Assembly: GCA_019914945.1 (NCBI GenBank)
Contig: CM034103.1
Location: forward strand, 1,302,001 to 1,366,000
Direction: 5' to 3'
Source of the DNA: Typha latifolia
Taxonomy: Eukaryota > Streptophyta > Magnoliopsida > Poales > Typhaceae
DNA length: 64,000 bases
Part shown: piece by piece, positions 17,122 through 30,041 of the stretch
Numbering within the stretch: the first letter of the stretch is position 1
Layout of the letters: every line of letters starts with the position of its first letter
Notes under the pieces: model-generated
Told to the model about the DNA's origin: nothing
Database searches by the model: none
What the model saw: only the letters and a program-made list of their open reading frames with translations
Translations under genes and position numbers: made by a program

Positions 17122-18638
17122 TTACACCACTCCAGAAGGAAGACGAAGCACCAGTTGCCCACCAAGAAGGCTGTAATTGGACGCGGTATATTAAAACGTG
17201 ATCTAGAAACTAATTAATAAGAAAGAGCATGATTTGTGGCGAAGTAGTTACCTCTTGACGTAGTAATAACAGAAATCTGCAAGGATGAAAGTTTGAACAA
17301 TTTCTGAGAGAAGAACCATGGATGGCCACAGCCCATAGCCCAAAGCTGTCAATAAATGCCCACGGGTATCCAAGACCTATTAACAACAAGCATTTTTACT
17401 TTTAGAACCAAGCATCTAGATTATACAAAAAATTCTGTTGGTGTCCGAGGGAGGTATGGTAGCATTGAACTTTCACAAAGGCAAATGCATCAAATGATTC
17501 AAGGAATTAACAAAAACAGCGGATAAACCATAAGTGATATAGAGATAAACATGTAAACTGATATGTCCATTATGATGGAAAAGAACACTTGCTTGTTAAA
17601 AAAAACACTTGGTTTTTAAAAAGAAAATCATTAGTTATCTCAATTCAAATTTGATAAGTTTCTCAGCCATATGTAATTTAACTAGAATATGCTTACAGAT
17701 TTATAACTTGGATCAAAATATTACACAAGAATAATTGTTGTTTAATCACTTCACTAATCATGACTAACGAGTTCCTTAAAAGGCACTAACTACATTGCTG
17801 GTACTTGATTACAAGTATGCTTTAACAAATTTGTTCTTGCACATACCACTATATTAAGTATTGACACACTTATTCACTCAGAATATATATGAATTTCAGA
17901 AGAGTGAAAGACAATGAGAATACAGAATCGTAAAAGAAAAATAATTCCTAAAGAGACAACTAATTAACACAACCATACCTGAAGAACCCAATGTGCGCAA
18001 CTCAAAAATCTAGCTATCCCCAGAGCAAACACATAGTGAGCTGTGAATGGTTCAACAATCTGGAAAACAAATGTATAAACTTTTTTAAGTAAAATTGCTA
18101 CACAAGTTATGGAGACCTGAATTCTCAGGTTTACCTTTGTGTTTTGCATTAAACGTAATTGTGGCAATACGGAAACAGCTTCTAGATAAACACAGAAGGC
18201 CCAACAGAGCCTGTTGAAAAAGTTATGTGACGTCGAAGGATGAACAAGAAGTGCTAATAAAGCACAAGGCAGCACCTACAACATGAAGAGAAGCATTACC
18301 CAGTTGCAGTTATAAGGTCAATAAAAGGGTATGATGCAAAAAGTAAATATTATTCCAGGGCAAGCATGCTCCAAAACAAAGCATCTCGCTAATACTTTAA
18401 AACTGTTGCGGAAAATCAGGGCGAGCAAGACATGCTTCATCACTTACATGTAAGCCATGAGAATTCAATGATAAAAAAGGAAATGAAAAGACAACTCTAA
18501 ATATATGCAATAACAAAACAATTATTTCTTCAGCATATTCAAACTCAAGCAAGAATTGCCAATCTTATTATATAGGGAAAGCAAATATAGATGATACGAG
18601 TGCCCCAATGAGAGACAAACAAAGGTCCCTTGGCTATT

Positions 18639-18670
<32 letters not shown>

Positions 18671-20321
18671 GACTTTCTAATTTTCTTCACTCAGCTCCAA
18701 AAAATAAGGTCCCTTAGCTACTTATTTTTCTCTTGACTTTCTATTTCCTTACCTCAGCTCCAAAAAATAAGTTAACTTGACGGGAACAAACATCCATGAA
18801 CTAATATCTATGCTTAATCTAGCAAACAAAAGATTCATAATAGATGACTGGGACCTGAGAAAAAAAGGTTCTTCTATGGAGTTATTATCTATTTTATAAG
18901 TCAGATATGTTCACTTCCCAGATGATGTGTCTATCACCAAATAGGGGACTCAAATTGGTTAATTAGCAGCAAACTTTCATCCATACGATAGTTACAATAT
19001 TTAACTTACTTTGAATACTGCAAAGTGTAAATTTATCATCAATCATACATGAGAGGAAAAAGTTTAGCTTTATATCCTATTAAGCAGAAAAGCAACCAAA
19101 TAATTTCTCAAACATGCAATAAATGGTAACTGCAAAACAGAAATGTTTTTAACCTTTCGAATGTGGTGAGGTTAAAGAAATTCAAAGATGTCTTACCACA
19201 TAATATATTACAAAGTTATCCTTATCCTCCATGTAACTGGACTTTAGTTTAAACCGCATCATATAAATAACCCAAAGAGTACTAGCAAGTGTAGCAGTAT
19301 CCAGTAGAGTGTGGATGTCATATTCCATAACAAAACTGCAATATAATCTAACAGCTAGAAACAAAGCTGTTAAGTCCTGAGATTTGAGCGATAAACCTGC
19401 AATATTTGAAAACAGAAAAGGAAAACAGATTATATTAAAGAAAGCATTCCAATTAAAAGAAAAAGTTAACAAAACCCCCTCCTCCTAATATGCTCGTTTT
19501 TTTTTTGTTTTGCTTTAGGGCTTTAAATATTTAGAAAAACCAAATTTTACTACAAATATTTCAGAATTTTTTAAGTTAAACAAACTTCTAAGCATTTATA
19601 TTTTTAATTGATTGAATCATTATCAGGATATCCGACAGCACCAGGATCATGTTTCCCTTTGTCCTTTGGTCAGAGCTTCCTCTATGTGCATACCATAGGA
19701 TGAGAGCAAGTTGTGGAATAGAACTTTCACTATCAATCAAATAAGAACAAAAAATTGCACTATCGAATCATGATGCTACGCAGAACAGACACACAAAATT
19801 GTAATTATCATGATCCTCCGGTTTCAAAGCCTAAATCTATGGTACACACACTTTTGAACCAAATAGAGAATCCTTATCAAAATTCCTATCATGATCCAAA
19901 GCCGCGGGAACAAAACCCTAGATCGAAAATCCAATCAAAAGATCGCTACTTTTTCGCTTCAATGGTTCCCCGGCGCGTCAAAATCCCTATCCTTTGTCCA
20001 TATCTTCTTGCAATCAGGAATAGATCTATCTAGGATCAAGCAACAACTCATCGTTTAAGCAACGAGAGAAAGATCTAGGGCAAGATAAGATATCAAACCA
20101 GCGCAAGTCTTCTCCTTTGTGAGCTTATAAATGAGAACAGAGATTCCGACAGCGTGCACTGCCTCGGCGGCGACGAAGAGGTTATCGTGGTCGTGGACAA
20201 TGAATCGGATAAAGACGAGCGCGGCCATCCCGGCGACCACGGCAAGGAAAGCCTTCACCTTTGGCGGCTGCCGCTTCACCCATCTCAAAATCGCCTGCGT
20301 CGGAAGCTTCGATCCGCTCAT
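17122..20321 (-). CDS. ERD2-like (KDEL receptor family) membrane protein
   Basis: Six exons on the minus strand (20321-20099, 19396-19197, 18275-18135, 18059-17979, 17376-17252, 17170-17122) give 272 residues, all with GT-AG junctions. The family pattern is clear: LSLKSQDLTALFLAVRLYCS, a WAFCVYLEAVSVLPQLRLMQ helix, PFTAHYVFALGIARF, HWVLQ, and a hydrophobic tail. Classical ERD2 is about 215 residues and returns K/HDEL proteins from the Golgi to the ER. This longer version, with about 55 extra N-terminal residues including an added hydrophobic segment, fits the ERD2-related plant group, for which receptor activity is doubtful. It would reside in Golgi or ER membranes. Introns 2 and 5 hold most of the length. 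Confidence 0.93.
18622..18768. repeat. Tandem duplication with a (TTTC)n expansion inside an intron
   Basis: Two adjacent units share GGTCCCTT(A/G)GCTA, then CTTGACTTTCTA, then CTCAGCTCCAAAAAATAA. The first copy (to about 18707) has gained a run of about eight TTTC units (18637-18670); the second ends about 18768. It lies in intron 2 of the ERD2-like gene. Confidence 0.75.
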
Positions 20322-20426
20322 TGCTTTTGCCGGTCGTGGAAGAGAGACTGAGAAAGCGAGAGCTAAAGAAACCCTTTTCTTTGTTTACTCGTCCACAAAA
20401 GGAGAGCACTTTTAAGGGAGGGTATT

Positions 20427-20451
20427 AGAGAGAGAGAGAGAGAGAGAGAGA
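20427..20451. repeat. (GA)n tract upstream of the ERD2-like gene
   Basis: About 12 GA units lie roughly 105 bases upstream of the minus-strand start codon, probably in the leader or core promoter. Confidence 0.85.
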
Positions 20452-20459
20452 ATTATATA

Positions 20460-21568
20460 TGAGCCTTCCGAGCAAGACCAGGAGACGTGAGAGTATGCGA
20501 CGAAAGAAAAATTAGAAGGAGAATCACAGATTCATAGGTGCGTTTTATCTATTAAGTACCAGATGGAAGATTATTTTGCAGAACGGTCATGTTCTTGGAC
20601 TTCGTGAATATTTATAAATTTCAATAACTTTAGGGTGTTTATTTTAATTTTTCAGGAAAAAAGAGGTTCGAGCTGACTTGTTTACATTAGTGGAAAAAAG
20701 AGGGAATTTATGTTTTCTTTTTGTCTTGAGTATTCGAACCAAACTAGGCCTCATGGCAATCTTATTAGTGCTTAATCCTAAATATAAATACTATCTTATT
20801 AGTGAGAAAATTTTATTCATATTTATCTTATCATATCCTATTCAAATTCAATATATTTCTCTAGTTCATCTAAGATTTATTATATATCAAAATTTCAGAC
20901 AGATATGATGTAGCTCACATCAGCTTACTCAAGCTCAACTCATTTACGCACACTAATCAGATAAAATAAAGTTATTAAAATCAAGTAAGCTCGACTTCAC
21001 CCTAATCAAATGGAATAAGGTTATTGAAATCAGTAGTCATGCCATTCCAAAAATTCATTTCATTCAAAGCAGAAAATTGGATTTCGAAATTGACTCAATT
21101 AAATTCAGACAAGGACCCCGAAAACTGAATCCAATAAATAGGCTAAAAATCAATATTGAGATGAGCAAGAATAAGTCAACGAACTAATATAATATAACAA
21201 ATTGAAGCATTCTTGCAGTTTTATCTTGCTGCAGAACCAAATTGCCTCAAGACATCTCCCATAATTTTGATAAAAAGATGTCAAGAAGCAGAACAACCTT
21301 TTAATAAAATGAAACAACAATATCCAAAAAAAGACAAAGCTGTGCATACTCAAGGAACCCTAATAATGAAATAAACTGTTTGTGAACTTATATACAAATG
21401 TGAGTATTTATGTTTGCACATAGTGTGCATGGGAAACAAATGTGATCTGTATATGACGAGGAAAAGGCAACATGTCAACACACCTAATAACAAGTGCTTA
21501 AATCACAATTCAGAGTCCCACAGTTCACAGAGAAAGTAAGTATACAAAATGGCACCAGGAATCGAAAA
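20460..21568. other. Intergenic stretch
   Basis: Holds the ERD2-like promoter and the 3' region of the coiled-coil gene. Around 20940-21040 a short motif (CTAATCA...AAGGTTATT(A/G)AAATCA) occurs twice. No gene seen. Confidence 0.45.
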
Positions 21569-23604
21569 CTATATATTGGGATTGCTCATCGCCATAAACT
21601 TGCATTGCTCATTCATGGCGAGCAGCTGTGCCTCCTTCTTGTCTAGCAAGGCTCTTAGCCTGACATTCTCCTCCATGAGTTTCTGAACTTCAGCCTCCTT
21701 TTTCGCCTTCTCATTCTCTAAATGAGTAGTCTTATCAATCAGCCTATTTCAAATAAACATCATTTAATCAATCAATCTTTTCCTTTTCCAGATTTGCTTA
21801 TTCCAAATGATGTTAATATACTAAATGAAAATCTCCTAATGTAAAAGATAATTTATACCCATGAGACACTACAAAAACAGAAGTGTAAAGCATTAATACA
21901 AGCACAAAACTCATATAATATAAACAAGCTATTATGAGAAAACGATGAAAGACATAAGGGATGATAGTGGAAGAGAGATTGCTTTGCCAAAATCATATGC
22001 AAGAACATGATTCTAACAAAAATCACATTTACTGACAAAAGACTTGTTCCTGACAGAAAATGCCATATTAACATTGGTCATACTGCATGATAGACTGATC
22101 TGTTCACATTGAGTATGAGACCTTATGCTTCGTTTTCATAAGTATCTTATAGGTTCTGTCAAGAACAAAGGCTATGTTGGCCTCGACCATATCAAGGTTG
22201 ATAAATGAATTATGGCGACCTCAGCAAGCTTTAGATTTTAGAGCATGAAAAGGCATTCCATCTGCAACTTTATAGAACAGAACAGACCAGAACATGTGAG
22301 CCACAAAAACTTCCCAGGGTAATAAGGCATACATAACATTGCAGTATATTCATCTAAGAACCATTTACTTGGTTGGGCGTTGGTAATGCATTTAAATTTT
22401 AGCATATGCAAGAACCTTCAGGTAGGTCATTAGGTCTTCTTGTTTAAGTTTTAAGGTAAAACAAGAGCAATCGTGTACCTTCAAAGCTGCTTTCTAGCAT
22501 GGTTTTGATGTCATATGTTGAGAAAATTATAGTGGTCAGTTCCTATTCTAGTTAACCTTTTTAAAAATTTTCTCATTTTAAAGTTATTTCCCTTGCATGC
22601 TTCATGCAAGGGAAGAGGGAAAATGGAACCTGATTAGGGAAGAATTGAAATTGACTCTACAACTGCGAGATGAGTACATAACAGAAAAGGAGAGAAAAGC
22701 TTCCCGATGGCTCATGAAAACTGAAACAAGTAAAGAAGGTTGGTCAAACATCATACCGCAAAATATCAAAAACATACCTGTCGAAAAGCTTCTCTATTGT
22801 TTGAAATTGTTTTTCTGATGAAAGGAGAGTTTCTCTTACACTTACAAGAGTGCTAACAAAAGATCTAAGTGACTCAAAGTCCTGCTTTACCCGACAAAGT
22901 TCCTGTTCATTTTCTGCAGCTCGCTGTCTTTGTTGAGATGTTTCTTGCACCATATCTTCAACCTTCTGCTTCATTTCATTCAAAATACTGTTTGTACCCT
23001 GAGCAAATTTTTCCATCTCTTCCACTTTTGCTGACATGCTCTCAATTAATAGTGTCTTCCTTCTTATTTCATCCAACCCTAACTTTACTTTTTCTTTCTC
23101 ATTAGCAGCTTCAGTTTCTGCCAAAATCACCCTTTTGACAAGAGACTCCATTATGCCTGCCACAATACAGAATGATTTTTTAATATCATCTGTATCTCCA
23201 TCATTAGCATCAAGGCGACCCGGAATATACTGACTACTACCAAGTAGTGTTTCGTAATCTGAACTTTCAAAAGAAGAAAGATTAATATCCTTAATCCAAT
23301 CTGATAAAAGGACGCCATGTTTGTCAACAAGCCCTATGCCCTCTTGATGTTTAACTCCACATGAAATATGGGCCATAATTCTTGCCTTTGATTTCAGATA
23401 AGTTAGCAATGCTGCAGTAGTTTTGACTCTATGCCAGAGATATTCTAATTCCTTCCTTGTTTCACCCTCAGAACATTTAATTTTGGCCTTTACCTCCAGA
23501 AGTTTGTCGTGCAATGCATCAACTTGAGATTGCTGACTCTTCAGCTCCTGCCTCATCTGACACTCTTCAGTCAATAACTTGCGCTCCTCCGTGGTGTTTT
23601 CCAT
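21569..23604 (-). CDS. Coiled-coil protein of unknown function
   Basis: Two exons on the minus strand (23604-22778 and 21743-21569) join in frame to 333 residues. An in-frame stop lies nine codons before the chosen ATG. The protein is almost wholly charged helix: residues 1-80 (ERKLLTEECQMRQELKSQQS onward) and about 150-333 have long heptad-like stretches, separated by a less regular part around DWIKDINLSSFESSDYETLL. The C-terminus ends in EENVRLRALLDKKEAQLLAM, a leucine-zipper-like segment, then SNPNI. No signal peptide or membrane helix is seen. I do not recognise the family; a scaffold, cytoskeletal or organelle-tethering role would be a guess. Upstream sequence near 24240-24300 with a GAG/GTATCT donor may be a non-coding first exon. 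Confidence 0.8.
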
Positions 23605-24342
23605 AATATTGTTCTATCTTGCAGCACCTTCAGATATACTTTGGTCCAAACAAGATAAGACCTGAAATAGCAGCCCCTGAGGACATTTTATTTTGTGCAA
23701 ATAATTGACTGCTAGTTTGCATGAGGATGAACATACTTTTGAAAATCACACACCAAAAATAAAAATATCTAGCCACACAACAATCTGATATTAGGCAGGT
23801 TCAAAGTTTTAGTAGGCAAAGGTGACATAGAAATAAACTCATAATCATTAGAAATTCACAACAGTTTAGATATTTCTTGGGTCATAAATCACGTTTTTCA
23901 TGTACCAAATTGAGTTCTTTGACTATGATTTGATCTAATTATGGAACTGGCAGAACAACAGAAACAGCTTCACCCTTCTCAAACCTCAAACGACCATTAT
24001 AAACTCATCCCAAGAATTGAAATTTCTCGTTACACACATTACCAACTACGTAGATTAGAGATGCTGCCATACCTTATCCGATCATCTACTTCTCCATACA
24101 CCCCAAACCACCATTGCAGATAAATCCAACAAATGGAATTTCTCGCTGTACCCATTACCAAATACGAAGATTAAATATGCTACCATCTAATCCAACCATC
24201 AATAAACGAATCGAAGTCAATCTAGAAAGGAAGATAAATGATTTTAGTTGGGATTAATGCTTGGAGATACCTCCGGATCAACGGAATGGAGAAGGTGCCG
24301 CGTTGATCCGTTCGCTTTCCCTTTCCTCTTCTCCTTTGGTTT

Positions 24343-24400
24343 TCTTTCTCTTCTTCTTCTTCTTCTTCTTTTTTTTTTCTTTTTTTTTTCTTTTTTGTTC
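24343..24400. repeat. (TTC)n and poly-T tract
   Basis: A TTC microsatellite runs into T-rich sequence; on the minus strand it is a purine-rich run upstream of the coiled-coil gene, in its leader or promoter. Confidence 0.8.
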
Positions 24401-24449
24401 TTTTCGTGCTCTAGGGTTCGATGGTTTGGGTCATACGACGAGTCTATAG

Positions 24450-25900
24450 CGCATTGTGGGCCCTTTTACTTGGAAATGGATTCTCTGTAGCATCGGTTGA
24501 AGGAAGTTCCTGCAGTCAGGTTTTTTCACACTTTATGGTTGGCTGCCAAATTAAACTCAGTAATTAAAAGGACAAAAATCCGAGTTCTTTAAAATAAAAA
24601 AAATTTATCATTCAAAATCCAAATGCTAAATATAAGCTGAACAAAATGCCAATTCTCTATAAACATAGAGGCATTTATTATGAGTCTTAATTTGTGTGGC
24701 TAAAATTTAAAGTTAATTGATATATTGATTTGTTAACCTAACCGTGGAACATATCTCTTAGAGTGTCAGAGTTGATACAAGATGATTCCAATTAATTTGG
24801 TCGCAACCTCATAAGCATGTGTGTACATCAATTATGTACATCCAATAATCTTGATCGCACATAAAAAAATCACGAGTTTAATATGTATGTCAATTAGACG
24901 CTCACGATCAATGTGTAAGCGCATATGTTCCCAAATTAGCTCTTACAAAGTCACGGAATAGCATCGAATCCTAATTCTCCTAACACTTTAATTGTATAAA
25001 TATTTGCAATTGGCCGCACAATCGAATTGCATCTTTCAGTAAGTTTATTTTATATGCAGCACTAAGAAGGATGTTACCAAGGTGGCGAACATTTCTCTTA
25101 ATTTTTAACATTGACGAACTAGCACTCTTGTTAAGTTTCTTTTAACTTACAATAATCTCATAAGATAATTATAGACTAGATAAGAGAGCTAATTCTTTTT
25201 TCTTATAAGTTTGACATAATCTCTATCATTAAACACATGGTAACAAGAGGATGTTATCCCATCAATCATAGATTCATTATTCGAGTATATGTACATCCCA
25301 TTCACCGGACAAGGCTCTAAAGAAGGCAGAGAGATTTCGTCCGGAGACCTCCATTAGTAGGGACTGCCTTTTTTTGTCTTGTACCACCAAACTCATTGTC
25401 AAGAAACTCGGTGGTAAATCGAAGGTTCAAATTAATTTGATTTCCAACCAAACTTAAAAACTTTGATCACAAAGGTAGAGATTCAAATACATGACGACAA
25501 GCCCACGTGGCCGTGGCTGTCCAACTCCAATCATCTCAATATATCTGCATGTAGTCGTGACAGCCACGTGGGGCTCCCGTTGACTCGGTCACGCTATATA
25601 CCTAAGAGGCCATCATAAAAGTTCGTAGATTATTATTATGATTCACCATCAATCTCTACATACTACAATTTAACCCATTACTCTAATTAATCTCACAAAA
25701 TGGGTTTAGTATTTGAGTAACATCTCTACCATTTTACGTAAGCAGTAACTAAGTTTCGGACATAATTTATAGTCGTTGGATGGATATGTTTCTTATTAGT
25801 TAACTAAGTCAAACATAGTCTATATTTCCGTGTATTATAAATATACAGCGTTGACATTATTTCCAACGTATTATCGTGTACACGTAGCATTACTCCTCCA
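24450..25900. other. Divergent intergenic region
   Basis: Lies between the coiled-coil gene (minus) and the HVA22 gene (plus). The left two thirds is AT-rich with no gene; the right end is the HVA22 promoter. Confidence 0.5.
25503..25571 (+). promoter_or_regulatory. Pair of ABRE/G-box elements upstream of HVA22
   Basis: Two CCACGTGG-type elements (cores at 25504-25509 and 25565-25570) sit in an imperfect inverted repeat: CCCACGTGG...GTGGCTGTCC on the left and GACAGCCACGTGGGG on the right. A TTGAC W-box core follows. ACGTGG elements are ABA-response elements and HVA22 genes are classically ABA- and stress-inducible, so the fit is good. They are about 800 bp before the start codon; function is inferred. 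Confidence 0.5.
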
Positions 25901-25904
25901 AAGA

Positions 25905-26120
25905 CGTGACGTGGTCGGGCGACGTGCATCCCTCTCGTCTCTCGTCTCTCGTCTTCCATTCTTCTCCAGCCTCTTCTCCTCCTCTATCTCTTTCTATCAT
26001 ACCCGTCGCGGGCGCGAACTCCGAGGCAGGGGACGGCCCTGGCGGTTCAAGGTTTCTTCCAACCCTCCGAGTTGCCGATCCCCATCTCCTCCGCGATTCC
26101 TCTCGATCGAGAGGACCGAA
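25905..26120 (+). other. Probable 5' leader exon of the HVA22 gene
   Basis: A GC-rich, CT-rich block that ends at a possible donor (CCGAAG then GTTTAT). It carries no family-like coding sequence. The protein start lies in the next exon. Confidence 0.45.
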
Positions 26121-26362
26121 GGTTTATTTAATCTCTTGATGCATTTTTTTTTTCATGCCCAAGATTGGGAATGCGGGTGCATTTCTTTCTCTCCTTTTTT
26201 TTTAATTTTTTTTTTATTTTTCTAGTTGTTGTTCATTGCATAAATTTCACATACATTGCCATAATTTATGTCATATTAGTAATCTAGTATCAAAGAAAAG
26301 TTCGATGTTTTGCAGAGAGCTCTCGGAATAATTATTTATTTGTTCATAATGCTCAGGTCAAA

Positions 26363-28826
26363 ATGCTCGGCTCACTTATTACTAGAGCTTTAATGTAAGA
26401 AATCCCAGCATTCTTTGCTTGATTGAGATTAATTCTCTTTTAGGGAGGTCATATAGAAAGTGAAGCAAAAGGAATAATTTGTTCTGCTTCTTTGCAGAAT
26501 GGTTCTTGGCTATGCTTATCCTGCATATGAGTGCTATAAGACTGTGGAATTGAACAAGCCGGAGATTGAGCAGTTGCTCTTTTGGTGTCAATATTGGTTA
26601 GAATTCATCACCTGTTTGTTTCAGAAAAAAAAATATTAAACTGCATTTTGTTTTACATGGTGGATTTTTGCAGGATCTTAATTGCAGTTTTGACTGTTCT
26701 TGAGAGGATTGGGGATACTCTCATTTCATGGTAATTGATCTTTCTTCTGTTTTTCTGAAGGATTGCTTTTATTATTATGATTTCTCTTGTTGGTTTTGTG
26801 GGTTGGCCTCTTGAAGGTTGCCAATGTACGGCGAAGCAAAAGTGGCGTTCATTGTGTACCTCTGGTATCCTAGAACAAGGGTATGGAATTTGTACTTAAT
26901 TGGGTGAAATGAATTGATATTAAATCTGCCAATGGTTAACCTTGTTTAGTTTTATTGATGCCAGGGATCGCTATATATCTATGACTCATTTTTTCGGCCA
27001 TTTATTGCAAAGTATGAAACTGAGATTGACCGTAATTTGCTTGAATTGAGAACAAGAGCAGGTGATATGATAATGTTGTATTGCCAGAGGGCTGTGAGCT
27101 ATGGCCAGATAAGGTTCTCTGAGACCTTGCAGTATGTTGTCTCTCAGTCACAAGCGCCGAAAACTAGCCCTGTTCAGGTATTATTTGGTCAGAATAAATA
27201 GGACGATATCTGCAGTATAACTATCAATTCATCCCTGCTATTCTATAATTTTCATCTAGTTCAGTTGATAGCAAAGAATAGATTGTTTATTACTATCCTC
27301 TTTTATCTGCAGCTAATGGCTGTCTCCTTTTCTACTATTCTTTTAGCTGCAGCAAACTGTCTTATTTATTTTCCAACACAATGTAGGTTCTTCCTTTAAT
27401 GAATAGATTTATCGAGTTTGAATCATTTTCCATTGATATTTAACTGTTGGAAGTGGAGATCTTTTGCTCAAAGAATACATCTGATTAATCCCGCCTCTCT
27501 GTTAGCCCCACAAATTTTATACATATAAATCTTGTTAAGGCTGCTTCACCCTTTCTAGTTTCTTAGTTCAACCATTATCTTGTAACTGTTGAAATCAGCA
27601 AAATGACAACCAAAAGGACTTTGCTCTTCAAAAGAATCTAGTTTAAATTGCGAGTCTGTACCAATTTGGTCTCGGAAAGAAATTTCTAGACATGGCCAAA
27701 ACTACACTAGTAGAGTTGCAATTATTGAAAATTGTAGCAACTTTGGTCTTCACAAGAACTTTCTTTCTGAATCTGGAACTTTTTTCCTGTCTTCGAAGGA
27801 AAATTGACTAAGAAACTTCTTGATATAATTGGTGGATTTTCTAACTGCTGCCCGTAATGCTGAACGTGTTTCAGGTAATTGTATTAGTAGACCAGTAATA
27901 GATGCATTTCGCCAAGTTGATTTGTATGCTGCTGTATTTGAAAAAAAATATGTCTTAAACTGTATTCAATCTCTTGAATCATTGTACTAGCATATGAAAA
28001 AATTTCAAGAAGGGCTACAGCTATCCACAGCTCCTTGTTGGATATTTAGGAGTAGTGTTCATGCGTTTCTTCTGAAATTTTCATCTATATGACTCCATTG
28101 CATGCAGATGAGTTCTGTTCCATCTCGGTGCGTATCAGACATAGATTTATGTCTATAAGGGGAACTGCAATTCTTCTTATTCCTATATTAGTTTCTTGTG
28201 CACTGACAAGTCTTCATATTGGATTCCTTGTTTGTTCTGAAACTCATCTGCAAAGAGAGCTGTTCCATCTTCATATATGTTGTTGTTATAATTTTAAGAT
28301 ACTGAATCTAAATCTGTTCATCATAGTCAATATGATTGCCCAGTGCTAAGCATCTCAGAATGTTGATTTTTAGACAATCTAGCTTGATAATTCACACAAA
28401 TCCATTGATTGCATGAGGTGCAAGTCTTTGAATCTCCTTTGTATATTTGAATTTTGTAATCTATGAGTTGCTTATTCTAACATCTCATTGGTACGACAGA
28501 GACAACAACCGCCGGAAGCCACCCGTCGGCCACCTTCTGTGCCGCCACCCGCACAGCCTGCTCGCCCGCCGCAAACCTCTCAGCAGCCTCGACAACTTAC
28601 TCGAGCGGCGCCAATACAAGAAGAACCTCCGACAAAGGCAGCTCCCGCCGCTCACCCGCAAACCTCATCGGATAGGACAATCATTGTCCTCCCTCCTACA
28701 GAGGAACCAAAGCAGGTCGACGCGGCAGACTCCTCAGCCGTCCAAGAATTCGAGCCACCGGAAGAGGAGACAGTCATAGAGGACGCAAACCGCACGCCCC
28801 GTGCCAAGCTGAGAAAACGGCATTAG
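26363..28826 (+). CDS. HVA22-like protein (TB2/DP1/HVA22 family)
   Basis: Six exons (26363-26394, 26498-26596, 26674-26730, 26817-26880, 26965-27177, 28500-28826) give 263 residues, all GT-AG. The N-terminal half is the TB2/DP1 (reticulon-like) domain: VLGYAYPAYECYKTVE, FWCQYWILIAVLTVLERIGD, SWLPMYGEAKVAFIVYLWYP, then YDSFFRPFIAKYETEIDRNL. Family members insert hairpins in ER membranes and shape tubules; in plants several are ABA-induced. The last exon encodes a 109-residue Pro/Gln/Arg-rich tail (PPSVPPPAQPARPPQ) ending in basic LRKRH, predicted disordered. It is unusually GC-rich and is separated by a 1.3 kb intron. The long tail fits the HVA22 i/j-like subgroup. Confidence 0.94.
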
Positions 28827-29133
28827 CCGTCACCGCTGCTGCTGCCGCCGCACCATCTAGCCGTTAAAACCATTTCTTGCATTCTCTCTGCTCTGCAATT
28901 GATTCATTTTTCAATCTATTTGATTGTTCTTAGAGGGAATTCAATGTAAATGAATGACTTTGTAGCAGGCAAAAAGACAACTTTCTTGTATTGATTCAAA
29001 AGAGCACCAAGACCCACGTACAAAATTACTGATTACATTGACATCCATGATCCATGATCCATGATCCAATAACAACACCCAGTAACCAAAGAAACAGCCA
29101 AAGCTAAGCAAGCATTTGCTGGGTTTCATAAGG

Positions 29134-29652
29134 TTAGCCTTTGAACAGGGAGGTGGGAGACAACGGAGCGGAATCCAACTGATACAATCCAATCGAAGGG
29201 CCCACGAACCGGAACAGGATCCACCCGCCGATGATTATAAAGATGGAGGCGTAGGCAAACTTGTTGAGCCAGAAGAGGAGGCCCTTCTCCCCCACGTAGA
29301 GCTCCACCGCCTTCTCCGCCAGCGTCATGGAGTCCCAATCCTTTGGTGGCGGAGGAGGCTTGACGCTTTGCTGCTGCTGCTGCTGCTGCTTTGCTTGGTT
29401 CTTCGAACGCGATCGATACTTTATCTTGAGAGTGGGCTTCAGAGGTCGAGGAGAAGGATTGATGGTTGTGGTGTCGGATTTGGTGACGTCTTCGGCGGTG
29501 GCTTCGTTATCGCTGCCGACTTCTGGGCCCGTGGCTCGGAGGATATGAGGATGTTGCCGGCGAGAAGGAGAGAGGAAGAGATGGATTGGGTCGTAGTGTT
29601 TGTCGATGGATTTGGAGTAGAAGGAGGAAGGTAGAAGTATTTTGGCAGCCAT
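29134..29652 (-). CDS. Small membrane protein, probably plastid-targeted
   Basis: A single exon of 172 residues starting MAAKILLPSSFYSKS. The Ser/Arg-rich, acid-poor N-terminus looks like a transit peptide. The middle is low-complexity: basic, then a run of seven Gln (KQQQQQQQS) and five Pro. The C-terminal third is the conserved part: DWDSMTLAEKAVELYVGEKG, then one or two hydrophobic stretches (FAYASIFIIIGGWILFRFVG) and a short hydrophilic end. I recognise this as a plant family of uncharacterised proteins but not a function. A Met 36 codons upstream (29760) gives a very basic extension that I reject. It converges with HVA22, 307 bp away. Confidence 0.8.
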   Translation of the reverse strand: MAAKILLPSSFYSKSIDKHYDPIHLFLSPSRRQHPHILRATGPEVGSDNEATAEDVTKSDTTTINPSPRPLKPTLKIKYRSRSKNQAKQQQQQQQSVKPPPPPKDWDSMTLAEKAVELYVGEKGLLFWLNKFAYASIFIIIGGWILFRFVGPSIGLYQLDSAPLSPTSLFKG

Positions 29653-30041
29653 TTTCTTTGTTCGTCTTCTCTTTGCCTTGCTCTTCTTCTTCGTTGGTTG
29701 AGGCTTTTTGGATTTAGTTTGGGTTATCCGTTGGCCAAAAAATGACCGATTTGCCCTCAAAGAGATGCTAATCGGCTAGGTAGAGGTTGGGCTAGTAAGG
29801 GGTTTTCCACTGGTCTTATGGGCTGTTGGGCTTGAGTTAACCATGGTTCATTTCTAAGCAGATCTTTATTGTATATTCGTATGAAATTTAATTAGATTTT
29901 TTTTAATCAGAGATCTCTATTGACTATTGTAGATAACAATAAACTTATTATTTATATATTGACGTGATTAAAAATAAAATTACATAGAGTAATTAATTAT
30001 AGAGAGTCTTCAAATTTTAATAATAAAAGGTAGATAAAAGA

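Noticed and set aside
29653..29760. Longer N-terminus for the plastid membrane protein starting at 29760
   Set aside because: The 36 added residues are almost all Lys, Arg and Gln and precede a good transit-peptide-like start, so they are probably leader sequence.
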